A DNA stretch of 64,000 bases from assembly GCF_003002815.1 (NCBI RefSeq), contig NZ_PVTF01000004.1, forward strand, positions 558,001 through 622,000. The letters are read 5' to 3'. Each line of letters begins with the position of its first letter. The first letter of the stretch is position 1. The notes below the pieces were generated by a model. That model ran no database searches and was not told where the DNA came from. It was given only the letters and a program-made list of their open reading frames with translations. This DNA comes from Umezawaea tangerina (lineage in GTDB: Bacteria; Actinomycetota; Actinomycetes; Mycobacteriales; Pseudonocardiaceae). Shown in pieces: positions 7,624 to 15,938 of this stretch. Both the position numbers and the translations under genes were made by a program.

Positions 7624-9151
7624 CCTCGCCATAATCGCGATCTTCCTGGTGGGCATGCCCCTGCTGGGGGTGTGGATCGGCGGCAGGCAGAAGTCGTCCA
7701 CCGACTACTTCGTCAGCGAGCGCCGGATCTCCTGGTGGGTGGTGTGCGTGTCCGTCGTGTCGGCGGAGACGTCCACGCTGACCGTGCTCAGCGTGCCGAC
7801 GGTCGCCTACCTGGCGACGCCCGGCGCGGGCGGGATGACGTTCCTGTCGCTGTCGATCGGGTACCTGCTCGGCCGGATCGTCGTGTCGTTCGTGCTGCTG
7901 CCCAAGTACATCGCGGGCGACCTCGTGACGGCGTACGGGTTCCTCGGCCAGCGGTTCGGCAAGGGCCTGCAGGGCACGGCGTCGGTGACGTTCCTGCTGA
8001 CCAGGCTGCTCGCCGACGGGCTGCGGCTGTTCGCCACCGCGATCCCGGTGAAGGTCGTGCTCACCAGCTACGGCGTGGACGCCTCGTACTGGACGATCGT
8101 GGTGGTGCTGGGCATCGCGATGGTGTTCTACAGCTTCTTCGGCGGGGTGCGCGCGGTCGTGTGGGTCGACGCGATCCAGATGCTCTGGTACGTCCTTGGC
8201 GCGGTCGCGGTGATCGTGGTGCTGTCCGGGAAGCTGCCCGACGGGTGGTTCGGCAAGGCCGTCGACGCCAACAAGTTCCAGCTGTTCGACCTGTCCTCCA
8301 GCCCGTTGACCAGCCCCTACGCGATCGTGACCGCGTTGGTCGGCGGCGCGGTGCTGTCGATGGCGTCGCACGGCGCCGACCAGCTGATCGTGCAGCGGCT
8401 GATGGCGACGAAGGACGTGCGGGCCAGCCAGAAGGCGCTGATCGCCAGCGGTGTCGTGGTGTTCCTGCAGTTCGCGCTGTTCCTGTTCATCGGCGTGATG
8501 CTGTGGGCGTTCTACAACGCGGCCAGCCCGGTGAAGGACCTGAAGCTCAACAACAACGACGAGCTGTTCGCCAGCTTCATCGTGAACGACATGCCGACCG
8601 GGCTGTCCGGGTTCGTGATCGCCGGGATCCTGGCGGCGGCGCTCAGCTCGTCGTTGGGAGCGCTGGCGTCCTCGACCGTGACCGACGTGTACCAGCACGT
8701 CGTGCGGCGGGAGCTCACCGAGGAGGACATCTTCAAGCAGGGCCGGATCTGGACGGTGGTCTGGGCCGGGCTGCTGATCGTGTGCGCCGGGCTGTTCGCG
8801 ACGCTGACCACTCGCGGCAACCCGATCGTCGAGCAGGGCCTGTCCATCGCGGGCTTCACCTACGGTGCCCTGCTCGGCGCGTTCTTCCTCGGGCTCGTCT
8901 TCAAGGCGGCCAGGCAGGCCGACGCGATCGCCGCGTTCGTCACGACCGTCGTGGTGATGGCGTTCGTGATCCTCGGCGTCAAGTTCGTCGGCGCGGACCT
9001 GGCGCTGGAGGTCGACTTCGCCGCGGCCTCACCCACGGCGAAGGTCCTGGCCTACCCCTGGTACACCCCCATCGGGGTGCTGATCACGCTGGTGGTGGGC
9101 GGGCTGCTCTCGTTGCGCCACAAGGCACCGGTGGTGTCACGCGACCTGTGA
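7610..9151 (+). CDS. Sodium:solute symporter family permease
   Basis: This is a 513-aa integral membrane protein of the SSS family with about 13 hydrophobic helices. ALDLAIIAIFLVGMPLLGVWIGG is helix 1, followed by KSSTDYFVSERRISWWVV, the family's conserved first loop. ASHGADQLIVQRLMATKD and GILAAALSSSLGALAS (the Ser-rich sodium-site helix) are diagnostic. The GTG at 7610 is set by AGGAGG at 7599-7604. Pairing with anmK suggests a cell-wall amino sugar or sialic acid as substrate; that is inference. It overlaps the end of the convergent GNAT gene by 15 bases. Confidence 0.9.
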   Translation: MRALDLAIIAIFLVGMPLLGVWIGGRQKSSTDYFVSERRISWWVVCVSVVSAETSTLTVLSVPTVAYLATPGAGGMTFLSLSIGYLLGRIVVSFVLLPKYIAGDLVTAYGFLGQRFGKGLQGTASVTFLLTRLLADGLRLFATAIPVKVVLTSYGVDASYWTIVVVLGIAMVFYSFFGGVRAVVWVDAIQMLWYVLGAVAVIVVLSGKLPDGWFGKAVDANKFQLFDLSSSPLTSPYAIVTALVGGAVLSMASHGADQLIVQRLMATKDVRASQKALIASGVVVFLQFALFLFIGVMLWAFYNAASPVKDLKLNNNDELFASFIVNDMPTGLSGFVIAGILAAALSSSLGALASSTVTDVYQHVVRRELTEEDIFKQGRIWTVVWAGLLIVCAGLFATLTTRGNPIVEQGLSIAGFTYGALLGAFFLGLVFKAARQADAIAAFVTTVVVMAFVILGVKFVGADLALEVDFAAASPTAKVLAYPWYTPIGVLITLVVGGLLSLRHKAPVVSRDL

Positions 9152-10084
9152 CCGGTAGGCGACCAGCTCGACGTGCAACCGGAAGCCCAGGCGGTGGAAC
9201 ATCCGCTCGGACGACTCGTTGCCCGCGAGGATCGACGCGGCGGCCTGCGGTCGCGCCCCGTGCGCGGCCGCGAGCTTCCACACCAGCTCGGTGACCAGCG
9301 CGGCTCCCACGCCCTGCCCGCGCAGGTCCGGTTCCACCGCGACGAAGTCGACGTAGTACTCCTCGGCCTGCTGCTTGCCTGCGGCGTACCCGAGCACCCG
9401 TTGGCCGTCCATCGCGACGACCACGGTCCGCTCGGTCGACCCGTCGACCAGCTTCGCGCCGGACAGGTACGTGCGCGGGAAGCACCGCTCGTGCAGCACC
9501 GCCACCGCCTCGTGCACCGCGGCGTCGGTCGGCAGCACCCGCATCTCCCGCGCCGGGCCGGTGCGCGGACACCCCGCTTCACGCAGGAGGAGAGCCCTCA
9601 GACCATCGCCGTCGAGCACGAACACGCTGCTCGGCTTGCCCTTCGCGAACCCGTGCCGCTCGGCGAACGCGGCCAGCCGCTGGTGGGAGGTGTGGCCGAA
9701 CAGCTCGCGGTCGGCCGTGCCGTCGAGCAGCGGGGCGGCCGCCCGGTAGAGCGCGTCGGCGGTCTGGTCCCAGATCCGGCTGCCCGCCGGGTGGTTCACC
9801 GGGACGTCCACGAACGGCCCGTGCAACCACGCGCGCGCTGGCTCGGTGTCGACCTCGACGCTGAGCACACCGCACACGCGGCCGGAATCGTCGGTGGCCA
9901 CTACTGTGCAGGACGGCCAATCGGGTTCGAACTCGGCGAGCTCCTCGGTCAGCTCGCCGAGCGTCTCACCGAGGTAGCCGATGTGGTGCGCGCTGTCGGC
10001 CTGGAGGCGGACGAGCAGCGCGAGGACTGCGCTGAGGTCGCCGGGGACGGCGAAACGGGTGTCGTACATGTCTGGAATGGTCAC
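9137..10084 (-). CDS. Tandem GNAT-fold N-acetyltransferase
   Basis: The protein has 315 aa with two GNAT domains. The N-terminal one (about 8-160) is divergent and lacks a clear acetyl-CoA loop. The C-terminal one (about 180-315) has VEPDLRGQGVGAALV near 250-262, the pyrophosphate-binding loop, and LGFRLHVELV at the end. This layout resembles MshD (mycothiol synthase) and other actinobacterial double-GNATs, but the substrate cannot be told. The start is uncertain: GTG at 10084 has GGAGG only one base away, and ATG at 10069 is 15 bases from it. The 3' end overlaps the symporter gene. Confidence 0.8.
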   Translation of the reverse strand: MTIPDMYDTRFAVPGDLSAVLALLVRLQADSAHHIGYLGETLGELTEELAEFEPDWPSCTVVATDDSGRVCGVLSVEVDTEPARAWLHGPFVDVPVNHPAGSRIWDQTADALYRAAAPLLDGTADRELFGHTSHQRLAAFAERHGFAKGKPSSVFVLDGDGLRALLLREAGCPRTGPAREMRVLPTDAAVHEAVAVLHERCFPRTYLSGAKLVDGSTERTVVVAMDGQRVLGYAAGKQQAEEYYVDFVAVEPDLRGQGVGAALVTELVWKLAAAHGARPQAAASILAGNESSERMFHRLGFRLHVELVAYRSQVA

Positions 10085-10119
10085 CCTCCGGGCGGACTTG
10101 AGCGAGGGAGTTTTCGACC

Positions 10120-10701
10120 GTGGACACGACTGACCTCCGAGCAGCGGCGTCGGAGTGCGCCACCCACCTGGGCGCGCTGGTCGCCGCCGACTGGACGACC
10201 CCCATCCCGGACATGGAGTGGACCGTCGCCCAGGCCGTCGCCCACGTCTGCGACACCGTCCTCTGGTACGCCACCGACTTCGCCGCGGGCCCCACCGAAC
10301 TCAGCACCATGGACCTCGCCGTCCGCCCCTCCACACCCCCGTCCGACCTGGTCAGAACCCTGACCACGTTCACCGAGGTCCTGGCCAGGACCGTCGACGG
10401 CAGCCGTCCCGGCGACCGCGGCTGGCACGACGCGGGCTCCCCCGACGCCTCCGGCGTCATCGCCATGGCCACCGACGAACTCCTCATCCACACCGCCGAC
10501 GCCGCCACCGGCCTGGCAACCCCGTTCACCCCCTCCCCCGCCCTGGCGTCCAAGGTGCTGGCACGCCTGTTCCCAGAGGCACCGCCCGGTCACGCTCCGT
10601 GGGCGACTCTGCTGTGGGCGAACGGTCGGCAGGCGTTGGGGGACGTACCGCGGCGGGGCAAGTGGCAGTGGCACTGCGCACCACTGACAGTGGACGTGTG
10701 A
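10120..10701 (+). CDS. DinB-like / maleylpyruvate isomerase N-terminal domain protein
   Basis: The protein has 193 aa. The four-helix DinB fold of mycothiol-dependent metalloenzymes is recognised from WTVAQAVAHVCDTVLWYATDF (residues 29-49), where the His is a likely metal ligand, and MATDELLIHTADAATGL near residues 120-136, with a second conserved His. Family members act as mycothiol S-transferases or maleylpyruvate isomerases; this copy has no C-terminal sterol-carrier-like domain. The GTG at 10120 follows GAGGGAG at 10104-10110. It is divergent from the GNAT gene with a 35-bp gap. The substrate is unknown. Confidence 0.75.
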   Translation: MDTTDLRAAASECATHLGALVAADWTTPIPDMEWTVAQAVAHVCDTVLWYATDFAAGPTELSTMDLAVRPSTPPSDLVRTLTTFTEVLARTVDGSRPGDRGWHDAGSPDASGVIAMATDELLIHTADAATGLATPFTPSPALASKVLARLFPEAPPGHAPWATLLWANGRQALGDVPRRGKWQWHCAPLTVDV

Positions 10702-10775
10702 CCGATTTGCCGGACGCGGAACCACGACCATGTCATCATCGTCTACAGGACTGGGTGTGAGGGGAGCACGGAGTC

Positions 10776-11183
10776 ATGGCACTCATCGGATTCGACGCGA
10801 TAACCGCCGGAGCGGCGGTAGGCGCGGCCATCGGCGCAGGCCTGGGGGCCTCGAGCGGCCCAGGTTCCACGGCGATGCAGGTGGATCTCGACGAGGCACC
10901 GAAGCTGATCCAGGGGCTGAAGGACGCGATCGAGAAACTGCAAGAGGCGTATGAGGGTTCGGACAAGCTGCGCAACATCACGTCACCCGGCAAAGACCCG
11001 TACAGCGGAATCGCGACTGCGGCGATCAAGGATTCTGCGGGTGACCAAAACGGCGGATACGGCTGGGCGAACAAAGAGGCGCAGAAAGCTCTGCAGAAAA
11101 CGATCGAGAACATCGAGAAGTCCGTGGCCAACTACAGCGAGACCGACACCGCAGCCCACGACTCGATGACGACGAAGGAATGA
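10776..11183 (+). CDS. Small helical ESX-operon protein (WXG100-like candidate)
   Basis: The protein has 135 aa. Residues 9-31 are Gly/Ala-rich and glycine-zipper-like (AAVGAAIGAGLGASSG); the rest is predicted helical, with LDEAPKLIQGLKDAIEKLQEAYE and a polar C-terminus. There is no strict WXG motif. It is the first gene of a five-gene operon with a DUF3558 lipoprotein, a PPE-like protein and an EspG-like chaperone, which points to a type VII secretion substrate or accessory factor. The ATG follows a GGAG site, and the stop overlaps the next start (ATGA). Function beyond this is unknown. Confidence 0.7.
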   Translation: MALIGFDAITAGAAVGAAIGAGLGASSGPGSTAMQVDLDEAPKLIQGLKDAIEKLQEAYEGSDKLRNITSPGKDPYSGIATAAIKDSAGDQNGGYGWANKEAQKALQKTIENIEKSVANYSETDTAAHDSMTTKE

Positions 11184-11779
11184 CACTCTTGAGGTCCGCA
11201 ACACTGTTCACCCTGGCGGCAGCGGCTTCTGTATGCCTGGTCGCCGGATGCTCGGAGAAGAACGCCGGTCAGCCGACTCCCGCACCCACAACAGGGGGGA
11301 ATTCGTCTGAAACCGCGACCTCCTCCTCATCTGCGGCACCGGGGTTGAGCTTCGCCAAGTTCATCGACAAGCCGTGCGATGTGCTCACATCTGCCCAGAT
11401 CACCACCCTGGGCACCTTCAAGGAAGCGAAACCGAGCACTGACTCCACGGGACCGTCTTGTCGTTGGGCGGCGACCGACCCGACCAAGGGGATTTCCTAC
11501 ACCGTGTCGCTCCTCACCGATGGAACCACTATTGACAAAGTGACGGAGAACGTCAAGACGGCACCCGTCTACCGCAAAGCAGAAGTATCCGGCCTGCCCG
11601 CGGTGAGTTCCGACTCGACCGATGGCAAGGGAACCTGCGCGACGGCCGTAGGCGCATCGAGCAAGGACACGTTCCTCGTCCAGATCAGCACCCTGAACGA
11701 AAGCACGCCCGAGTACAAGGACTCCTGCGGCGCGACCGAGAAGGTCGCCGCCCTCGTGATCCAGAACCTGAAGGGGTAA
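11180..11779 (+). CDS. DUF3558-type lipoprotein
   Basis: The protein has 199 aa. A signal peptide ends in the lipobox LVAGC (lipidated Cys24), followed by a Ser/Thr/Pro-rich linker to about residue 53 and a compact domain starting FIDKPCDVLTSAQI, which is the DUF3558 opening. Cysteines at CDVL, CRWA, CATA and CGAT probably make two disulfides outside the cell. Such lipoproteins recur beside actinobacterial ESX-associated genes. The gene is translationally coupled to the preceding one (ATGA) and 3 bases from the next. No enzymatic motif is visible. Confidence 0.83.
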   Translation: MTLLRSATLFTLAAAASVCLVAGCSEKNAGQPTPAPTTGGNSSETATSSSSAAPGLSFAKFIDKPCDVLTSAQITTLGTFKEAKPSTDSTGPSCRWAATDPTKGISYTVSLLTDGTTIDKVTENVKTAPVYRKAEVSGLPAVSSDSTDGKGTCATAVGASSKDTFLVQISTLNESTPEYKDSCGATEKVAALVIQNLKG

Positions 11780-11782
11780 CTG

Positions 11783-13138
11783 ATGTCTCCCTCCGACACG
11801 AGCACCTTCTTCTCCGGACCGGTCGGCATGTGCGTGAGCGCCAAGGCTGTCTACGGCTGGTTCAAGGAGGGCAACCCGCAGGTCACCGACACCGGTTACG
11901 AGGCCTGGGGGAAGGTGTCGTCGCTGCAGGGGGAGATCAGCACGCTGATCAACAAGGCGGTGACGGACTCCGGTGCGACGTGGACCGGAGCCGCCGGTGA
12001 CGCGATGCGGTCGTCGACCTCGCCCATGTCCACCTGGGCCGACCTCACGGGGTCGAGTGCGCAGAGCGGGTCGAGTGCGGTGGCGGACATCAGTGCCGCG
12101 TACCGGGAGGCGCAGAACTCCGTCGAGAAGCCAGTCGACGTGCCGGACAAGCCCTGGTACAACGGCGTGGTCCCGTGGGACACGGACTACGACAACGCGG
12201 TGGAGCAGAGCCAGCAGGTCGACGAGGCGAACATGCGGGTGATCAACGCGTACGCCGACCGCACGAACTACAGCGTGTCGAGCATGCCGACGTTCGAAGC
12301 ACCCGCCGACTCCACGGCCACGATCGACGACAGCTCCAGCACCACCACCTCCTCGGTCGACTACAACACCAGCGACCCGAACGCGACCAGCAGCAACAGC
12401 TCCTCCAGCAGCTCCAACAACACCTCCAACCCCAACAACCAGGGCTCCGGCAGTTCGCTCGGCAACAGCCAGTTCACCAACCCCGGCGGCGGCAACAACT
12501 CCGGCTCGGGCAACGGTGGTGGGACTACCGGTACGAGTGGCGGGACGGGTGGGACGACTAATCCGTCGGAGGTGAACAACCCGGGGTTGCCGCCGACCGG
12601 TACGCCGGGGACGGGGCGGCCGCCGGTGGGGACGCCGGGGATCAACGACGGGTCGAACCTGGTCGGGGGGCCGTTCGGGCCGAACGACCCGCGGAATCCG
12701 GCGAACAAGTTCGGGACGCCTGGTGGCGGGGCCGCGGGCAAGGCGTTGGCCGGTGGTCCCGGTGGGGCGGGTGCGGGTCGGGGTGGGCTCGGTGGTGGCG
12801 GACTGGGCGGTGGCGCGGGGGCCGGGGCCGGTGCCGGTGTGGCGGGACGGGGCATCGGTGGGCCGGGGGCCGCGGCGGCGGCCGGGCAGTTCGGTGGCGG
12901 TACCGGTGCGGTCAACGAAGGCGGTGGGCGCGCGGGTGCCGGGGCCGGTGGGTTCGGGCCCGGTGGTGCGGCGGCCGGTGGTCGTGGTGCTGCCGGTGCG
13001 GCGGGCATGGGAGCCGGTGGGCACGGGGGCAAGGGCGAGGGTGGTGACGACCTGGAGCACAGCTCGAAGTACCTGCAGCCGAGTGACGAGTACTTCGGCG
13101 ACGGGACCATGGTCGCGCCGCCGGTCATCGGTGGATGA
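11783..13138 (+). CDS. PPE-like ESX substrate with Gly/Ala-rich tail
   Basis: The protein has 451 aa. An N-terminal helical domain (about 15-200) includes a WXG turn, TWTGAAGDAM (W67-T-G69), typical of WXG100/PPE helical hairpins. A Ser/Asn/Thr-rich stretch follows (about 200-260), then a very Gly/Ala/Pro-rich region to about 430 and a short acidic C-terminus. A secreted or surface-exposed role through a type VII system is likely. AAGGGGT lies just before the ATG. The next gene, EspG-like, overlaps the stop (ATGA), matching the usual PPE-chaperone pairing. The composition of the tail is unlike that of its neighbours. Confidence 0.8.
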   Translation: MSPSDTSTFFSGPVGMCVSAKAVYGWFKEGNPQVTDTGYEAWGKVSSLQGEISTLINKAVTDSGATWTGAAGDAMRSSTSPMSTWADLTGSSAQSGSSAVADISAAYREAQNSVEKPVDVPDKPWYNGVVPWDTDYDNAVEQSQQVDEANMRVINAYADRTNYSVSSMPTFEAPADSTATIDDSSSTTTSSVDYNTSDPNATSSNSSSSSSNNTSNPNNQGSGSSLGNSQFTNPGGGNNSGSGNGGGTTGTSGGTGGTTNPSEVNNPGLPPTGTPGTGRPPVGTPGINDGSNLVGGPFGPNDPRNPANKFGTPGGGAAGKALAGGPGGAGAGRGGLGGGGLGGGAGAGAGAGVAGRGIGGPGAAAAAGQFGGGTGAVNEGGGRAGAGAGGFGPGGAAAGGRGAAGAAGMGAGGHGGKGEGGDDLEHSSKYLQPSDEYFGDGTMVAPPVIGG

Positions 13139-13968
13139 ACCTACAAGCGGGGGACAACGTGCTGCGCAGCCGAGTGGTGCTGCCCGTGGTGGCGCTGTAC
13201 AACGCCTGGCAGGCCGAGGGGCTGCCGGAGCTGCACCGGGCGCTGTACACGCAGATCGACTTCGACTCGACGGCGATCGCCGAGGGTGACCTCAACGACG
13301 CCTTGGCGCTGTTCCAGAGCGGTTGGACGACCCTGGAACGGCTCGGTCTCGCGCGCGGCCGCAACGTCCACCCCGACCTGGGGCGGTCGTTGCGGCTGAT
13401 CGCCGAGGCGGGCACCGAGTACTGGGCGTTCTTCAACCAGGGCGACGAGGAGGCCCGGTCGGCGCTGGTGGCCGTGTCGGGTGACGACGCCATCCGGGTG
13501 GTCCTGACCGCGGACAAGCACTTCGTCCTCGAACCGGTGCGCGCCGAGGACGCCCCGCAGTCGCTCGTGGCCGTGCTGCCCGAGGTCGGACCGGGCAAGG
13601 GGCCGCTGATCTCGTTGCCGGTGGACGCCCTGCAGCCCAAGCCGCGGCACGCGCGCGAGGAGGAGGGCAGCTTCCTCCAGCAGAACCGGTACGCGACCTC
13701 CCCGCAGGAGCAGCAGACGATCGCGTTGAAGAAGCTGCTCGCGGAGAAGCGGCTCGGTGGTGGCCAGCTGTACGCGGCGCGGCGCAACCACCTGGGCAAG
13801 AAAGTGCGCTGCCCCAAGCCTTTGACGTTCTTCGACACCGTCGGCGGCCGCTACCTGCAGTACCAGGTGTCCAGCAACGGGCTGCCGTGGAACACCGTGC
13901 AGCCCGCGGACTTCGGCACGATGACCGCGCGGCTGGGGATGCTCCCCTCGACGATCCCGAACGTCTGA
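13135..13968 (+). CDS. EspG-family ESX secretion chaperone
   Basis: The protein has 277 aa. It matches the actinobacterial EspG family: an N-terminal LRSRVVLPVVALYNAWQAEG, a central domain with SLRLIAEAGTEYWAFF, and a C-terminal FFDTVGGRYLQYQ. EspG proteins bind the tips of cognate PE/PPE-type substrates in the cytosol and keep them soluble before export. It directly follows a PPE-like gene, its expected client. Two starts are possible: the ATGA-coupled ATG at 13135 or a GTG at 13159 preceded by GGGGGA. The ESX ATPase and membrane complex are not in the window. Confidence 0.82.
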   Translation: MNLQAGDNVLRSRVVLPVVALYNAWQAEGLPELHRALYTQIDFDSTAIAEGDLNDALALFQSGWTTLERLGLARGRNVHPDLGRSLRLIAEAGTEYWAFFNQGDEEARSALVAVSGDDAIRVVLTADKHFVLEPVRAEDAPQSLVAVLPEVGPGKGPLISLPVDALQPKPRHAREEEGSFLQQNRYATSPQEQQTIALKKLLAEKRLGGGQLYAARRNHLGKKVRCPKPLTFFDTVGGRYLQYQVSSNGLPWNTVQPADFGTMTARLGMLPSTIPNV

Positions 13969-14017
13969 ACAGGGGGACGGGCTTGCAGCCGAACAGCGGT
14001 TGGGAGACCCTTCCAAG

Positions 14018-14356
14018 GTGAGTGAGAAAACGATCCAACTCGAACTCAACGAATCCGGGGTGGCGGTAGACCTGCCCCTGCCCGCAAATCAGCGGGACGC
14101 GGTACAGGGTGTCCCCTACCGCCCGGTCGAGTTCCGCGACGACGACCTGCCCACCGCGTTGGAGCGGGCGGCGTCCTGGCTCAGGCAGACGCAGGACTGG
14201 CTCGGCGAGCCGGTCGACGTGATCGCCGTCCACCTGGACTACGACGACCGCAAGGGTTCGCCGTACTACGACCTGAAGCTCCTCTGCAACGAAGAGGACC
14301 TGGCCGGCGTGCCACGCGCCATGCGCGGCAAGGAGGACACCGCCACCGACGGGTAG
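14018..14356 (+). CDS. Small conserved protein after espG-like gene
   Basis: The protein has 112 aa and is acidic and soluble. The GTG at 14018 was preferred to an upstream TTG because GGGAG at 14002-14006 is correctly spaced. It reads EKTIQLELNESGVAVDLPLP and later VDVIAVHLDYDDRKGSPYYDLKLL; no known catalytic motif is seen. It lies 49 bases after the EspG-like gene and is probably the last member of that operon. No function can be assigned from the sequence. Confidence 0.65.
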   Translation: MSEKTIQLELNESGVAVDLPLPANQRDAVQGVPYRPVEFRDDDLPTALERAASWLRQTQDWLGEPVDVIAVHLDYDDRKGSPYYDLKLLCNEEDLAGVPRAMRGKEDTATDG

Positions 14357-14365
14357 TCGGGCCAG

Positions 14366-14371
14366 CTACCG
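14366..14371 (+). promoter_or_regulatory. Candidate -10 box for a leaderless plsC transcript
   Basis: TACCGT ends 8 bases before the ATG of the acyltransferase gene, and there is no ribosome site between them. That is the spacing expected when transcription begins at the start codon, a common arrangement in actinobacteria. Confidence 0.45.
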
Positions 14372-14379
14372 TTTGGGTC

Positions 14380-15117
14380 ATGTCAGATCGCGTGTACCCC
14401 CCGGTGATCGCCGCGGCCAAGCTCCTGTTCCGAGCGCTCGACGTTCGGATCACCGTGGACGGAGCGCACCACATACCCCGCGAAGGTGGCGCGGTGCTGG
14501 CGAGCAACCACGTCAGCTACCTCGACTTCATCTTCGCCGGTTTCGGTGCGGTGCCGTCCAAGCGCTTGGTGCGGTTCATGGCGAAGCAAGAGGTCTTCGC
14601 GAACCGCTACGCGGGCCCGCTCATGCGGGGGATGCACCACATCCCGGTGGACCGGAGCGCGGGCTTGGCCTCCTACCGGGAGGCGTTGGCCGCGCTCCGG
14701 TCCGGTGAAGTGGTCGGGATCTTTCCCGAGGCGACGATCAGCCGCTCCTTCACCGTCAAGGAGCTGAAGTCGGGCGCGAACCGGCTCGCCGCGTCGGCCG
14801 GTGTGCCGCTGATCCCGGTCGCCCTGTGGGGTACGCAGCGGCTGTGGACCAAGGGCAGGCCGCGCACCCTCACCAAGCGCCACGTGCCGGTCCGGATCCT
14901 CATCGGCGAGCCGCTGCACCCGCAGCCGCGCGACAAGCACGACGCGGTCAACGCCGAGCTGCACAAGCGCCTGCAGGAACTCCTGGACCGCGCCCAGCAG
15001 GAGTACCCGGAGAAGCCCGCCGACGACGAGCTGTGGTGGCAGCCCGCCCACCTCGGCGGTAGCGCCCCCACACCCGAGGAAGCGGCCGCCCTGGACGCCC
15101 AGGGTCGCGAGGACTGA
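14380..15117 (+). CDS. plsC: 1-acyl-sn-glycerol-3-phosphate acyltransferase
   Basis: The protein has 245 aa and makes phosphatidate by acylating lysophosphatidate at the membrane. NHVSYLD (N43-H44...D49) is the catalytic HX4D motif. GMHHIPVDR (84-92) and FPEATIS (115-121) are acyltransferase blocks II and III, and PVALWGTQ is block IV. A polar C-terminal tail (about 200-245) is typical of the actinobacterial form. A probable -10 box sits 8 bases before the ATG, suggesting a leaderless mRNA. A GC-rich inverted repeat follows the gene. The substrate could be a related lysolipid, so the name is by family. Confidence 0.88.
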   Translation: MSDRVYPPVIAAAKLLFRALDVRITVDGAHHIPREGGAVLASNHVSYLDFIFAGFGAVPSKRLVRFMAKQEVFANRYAGPLMRGMHHIPVDRSAGLASYREALAALRSGEVVGIFPEATISRSFTVKELKSGANRLAASAGVPLIPVALWGTQRLWTKGRPRTLTKRHVPVRILIGEPLHPQPRDKHDAVNAELHKRLQELLDRAQQEYPEKPADDELWWQPAHLGGSAPTPEEAAALDAQGRED

Positions 15118-15123
15118 TCTTCC

Positions 15124-15163
15124 GCGCGCCACGCGAGTGCCGCGGAGCACCCGCGTGGCGCGC
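15124..15163 (+). terminator. GC-rich hairpin after plsC
   Basis: GCGCGCCACGCG (15124-15135) pairs perfectly with CGCGTGGCGCGC (15152-15163), giving a 12-bp stem with a 16-base loop right after the stop codon. There is no T-tract, as is common for actinobacterial terminators. Confidence 0.65.
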
Positions 15164-15297
15164 ACAAATCCCCGACGCTCTTCGCACAAACGTGCGATAC
15201 TGGCTGTCGAGGCGACCCCAGGTCACGTGACCGGGCGCCCGCCAGCCCCAGCTGAAGTCTCGGCGGGGCCGATCCGTCGGAACCGCGCAGCCCTACC

Positions 15298-15591
15298 GTG
15301 CGCGCGGCCACCGGCAAGGAAGGTCATCCCATCATCGAGCACACCCACGACGCCCTGTTCTCCGAGACGGCGCCGGACCTCTTCCCCAAGGAACAGGCCG
15401 CGAGCACGCACAAGAGCACCACGTCGGGCCGCGCGCTGGGCAGCACCCAGTACGAGGGCCTGTTCCAGCAGCCGCCGATCGTCGAGTCCGACACGTCGTC
15501 CTCGGCGAACTTCGTGGTCGACGAGTTCGAACAGCAGCCCGACTCGTCCGAGGCCCCGCGCGCCCGTTCCGGCAGGCGTCGCTACAACTAG
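15298..15591 (+). CDS. Small hypothetical protein of uncertain start
   Basis: The frame gives 97 aa from GTG at 15298. The best ribosome site, AAGGAAGG (15316-15323), instead sits 7 bases before an in-frame ATC at 15331, and a TACCGT hexamer (15294-15299) could be the -10 box. The protein may therefore begin at ATC or another near-cognate codon, reading IIEHTHDALFSETAPDLFP (87 aa). The rest is polar and looks disordered (STHKSTTSGRALGSTQYEGLF, then an acidic stretch and RSGRRRYN). There is no recognised domain. Codon use in the third position fits a real gene. Confidence 0.55.
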   Translation: MRAATGKEGHPIIEHTHDALFSETAPDLFPKEQAASTHKSTTSGRALGSTQYEGLFQQPPIVESDTSSSANFVVDEFEQQPDSSEAPRARSGRRRYN

Positions 15592-15938
15592 CGACACACC
15601 ACCTCAGCAACACCTCGCCGGTCGGCACACAGCCGACCGGAGCCCGTCACCACCGGGCCCTTCAACGCCTTGAGCTGCACAAACAGCCCCGACCCGCATC
15701 GCGCGCACCTTCTCGAGGTGTAGTGCAGATGAAACCGCGGGTGCTTGAGCGACCACGTCAACGCCGATCTTTAGTGGACGTGGAGTCCAGTGGGCACGAT
15801 GCTGTCGTTGACGCACTGCGCGCACTGTCAGCGAGCCTGGAATTGCCAGCCAGATCACGCCACCAAGCAAGCACGTCACCACCCGGCGCTGGTTCCCGGT
15901 CGGCCACAACGACCCAGCGGCGTTGACCAGCTGAGTCG
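15592..15938. other. Intergenic region, no gene seen
   Basis: These 347 bases lie between the small plus-strand gene and the convergent end of smc. Apart from a terminator-like inverted repeat at 15618-15640, no supported gene, RNA or repeat was found; the base composition is less GC-biased than the flanking genes. Confidence 0.6.
15618..15640 (+). terminator. Hairpin after the small gene
   Basis: CCGGTCGGC (15618-15626) pairs with GCCGACCGG (15632-15640) around a 5-base loop. The position, 27 bases after the stop, fits a terminator. Confidence 0.6.

Noticed and set aside
15604-15909. 101-aa minus-strand frame in the smc downstream gap
   Set aside because: It has no ribosome site, odd codon use and no similarity; it is probably a chance frame.
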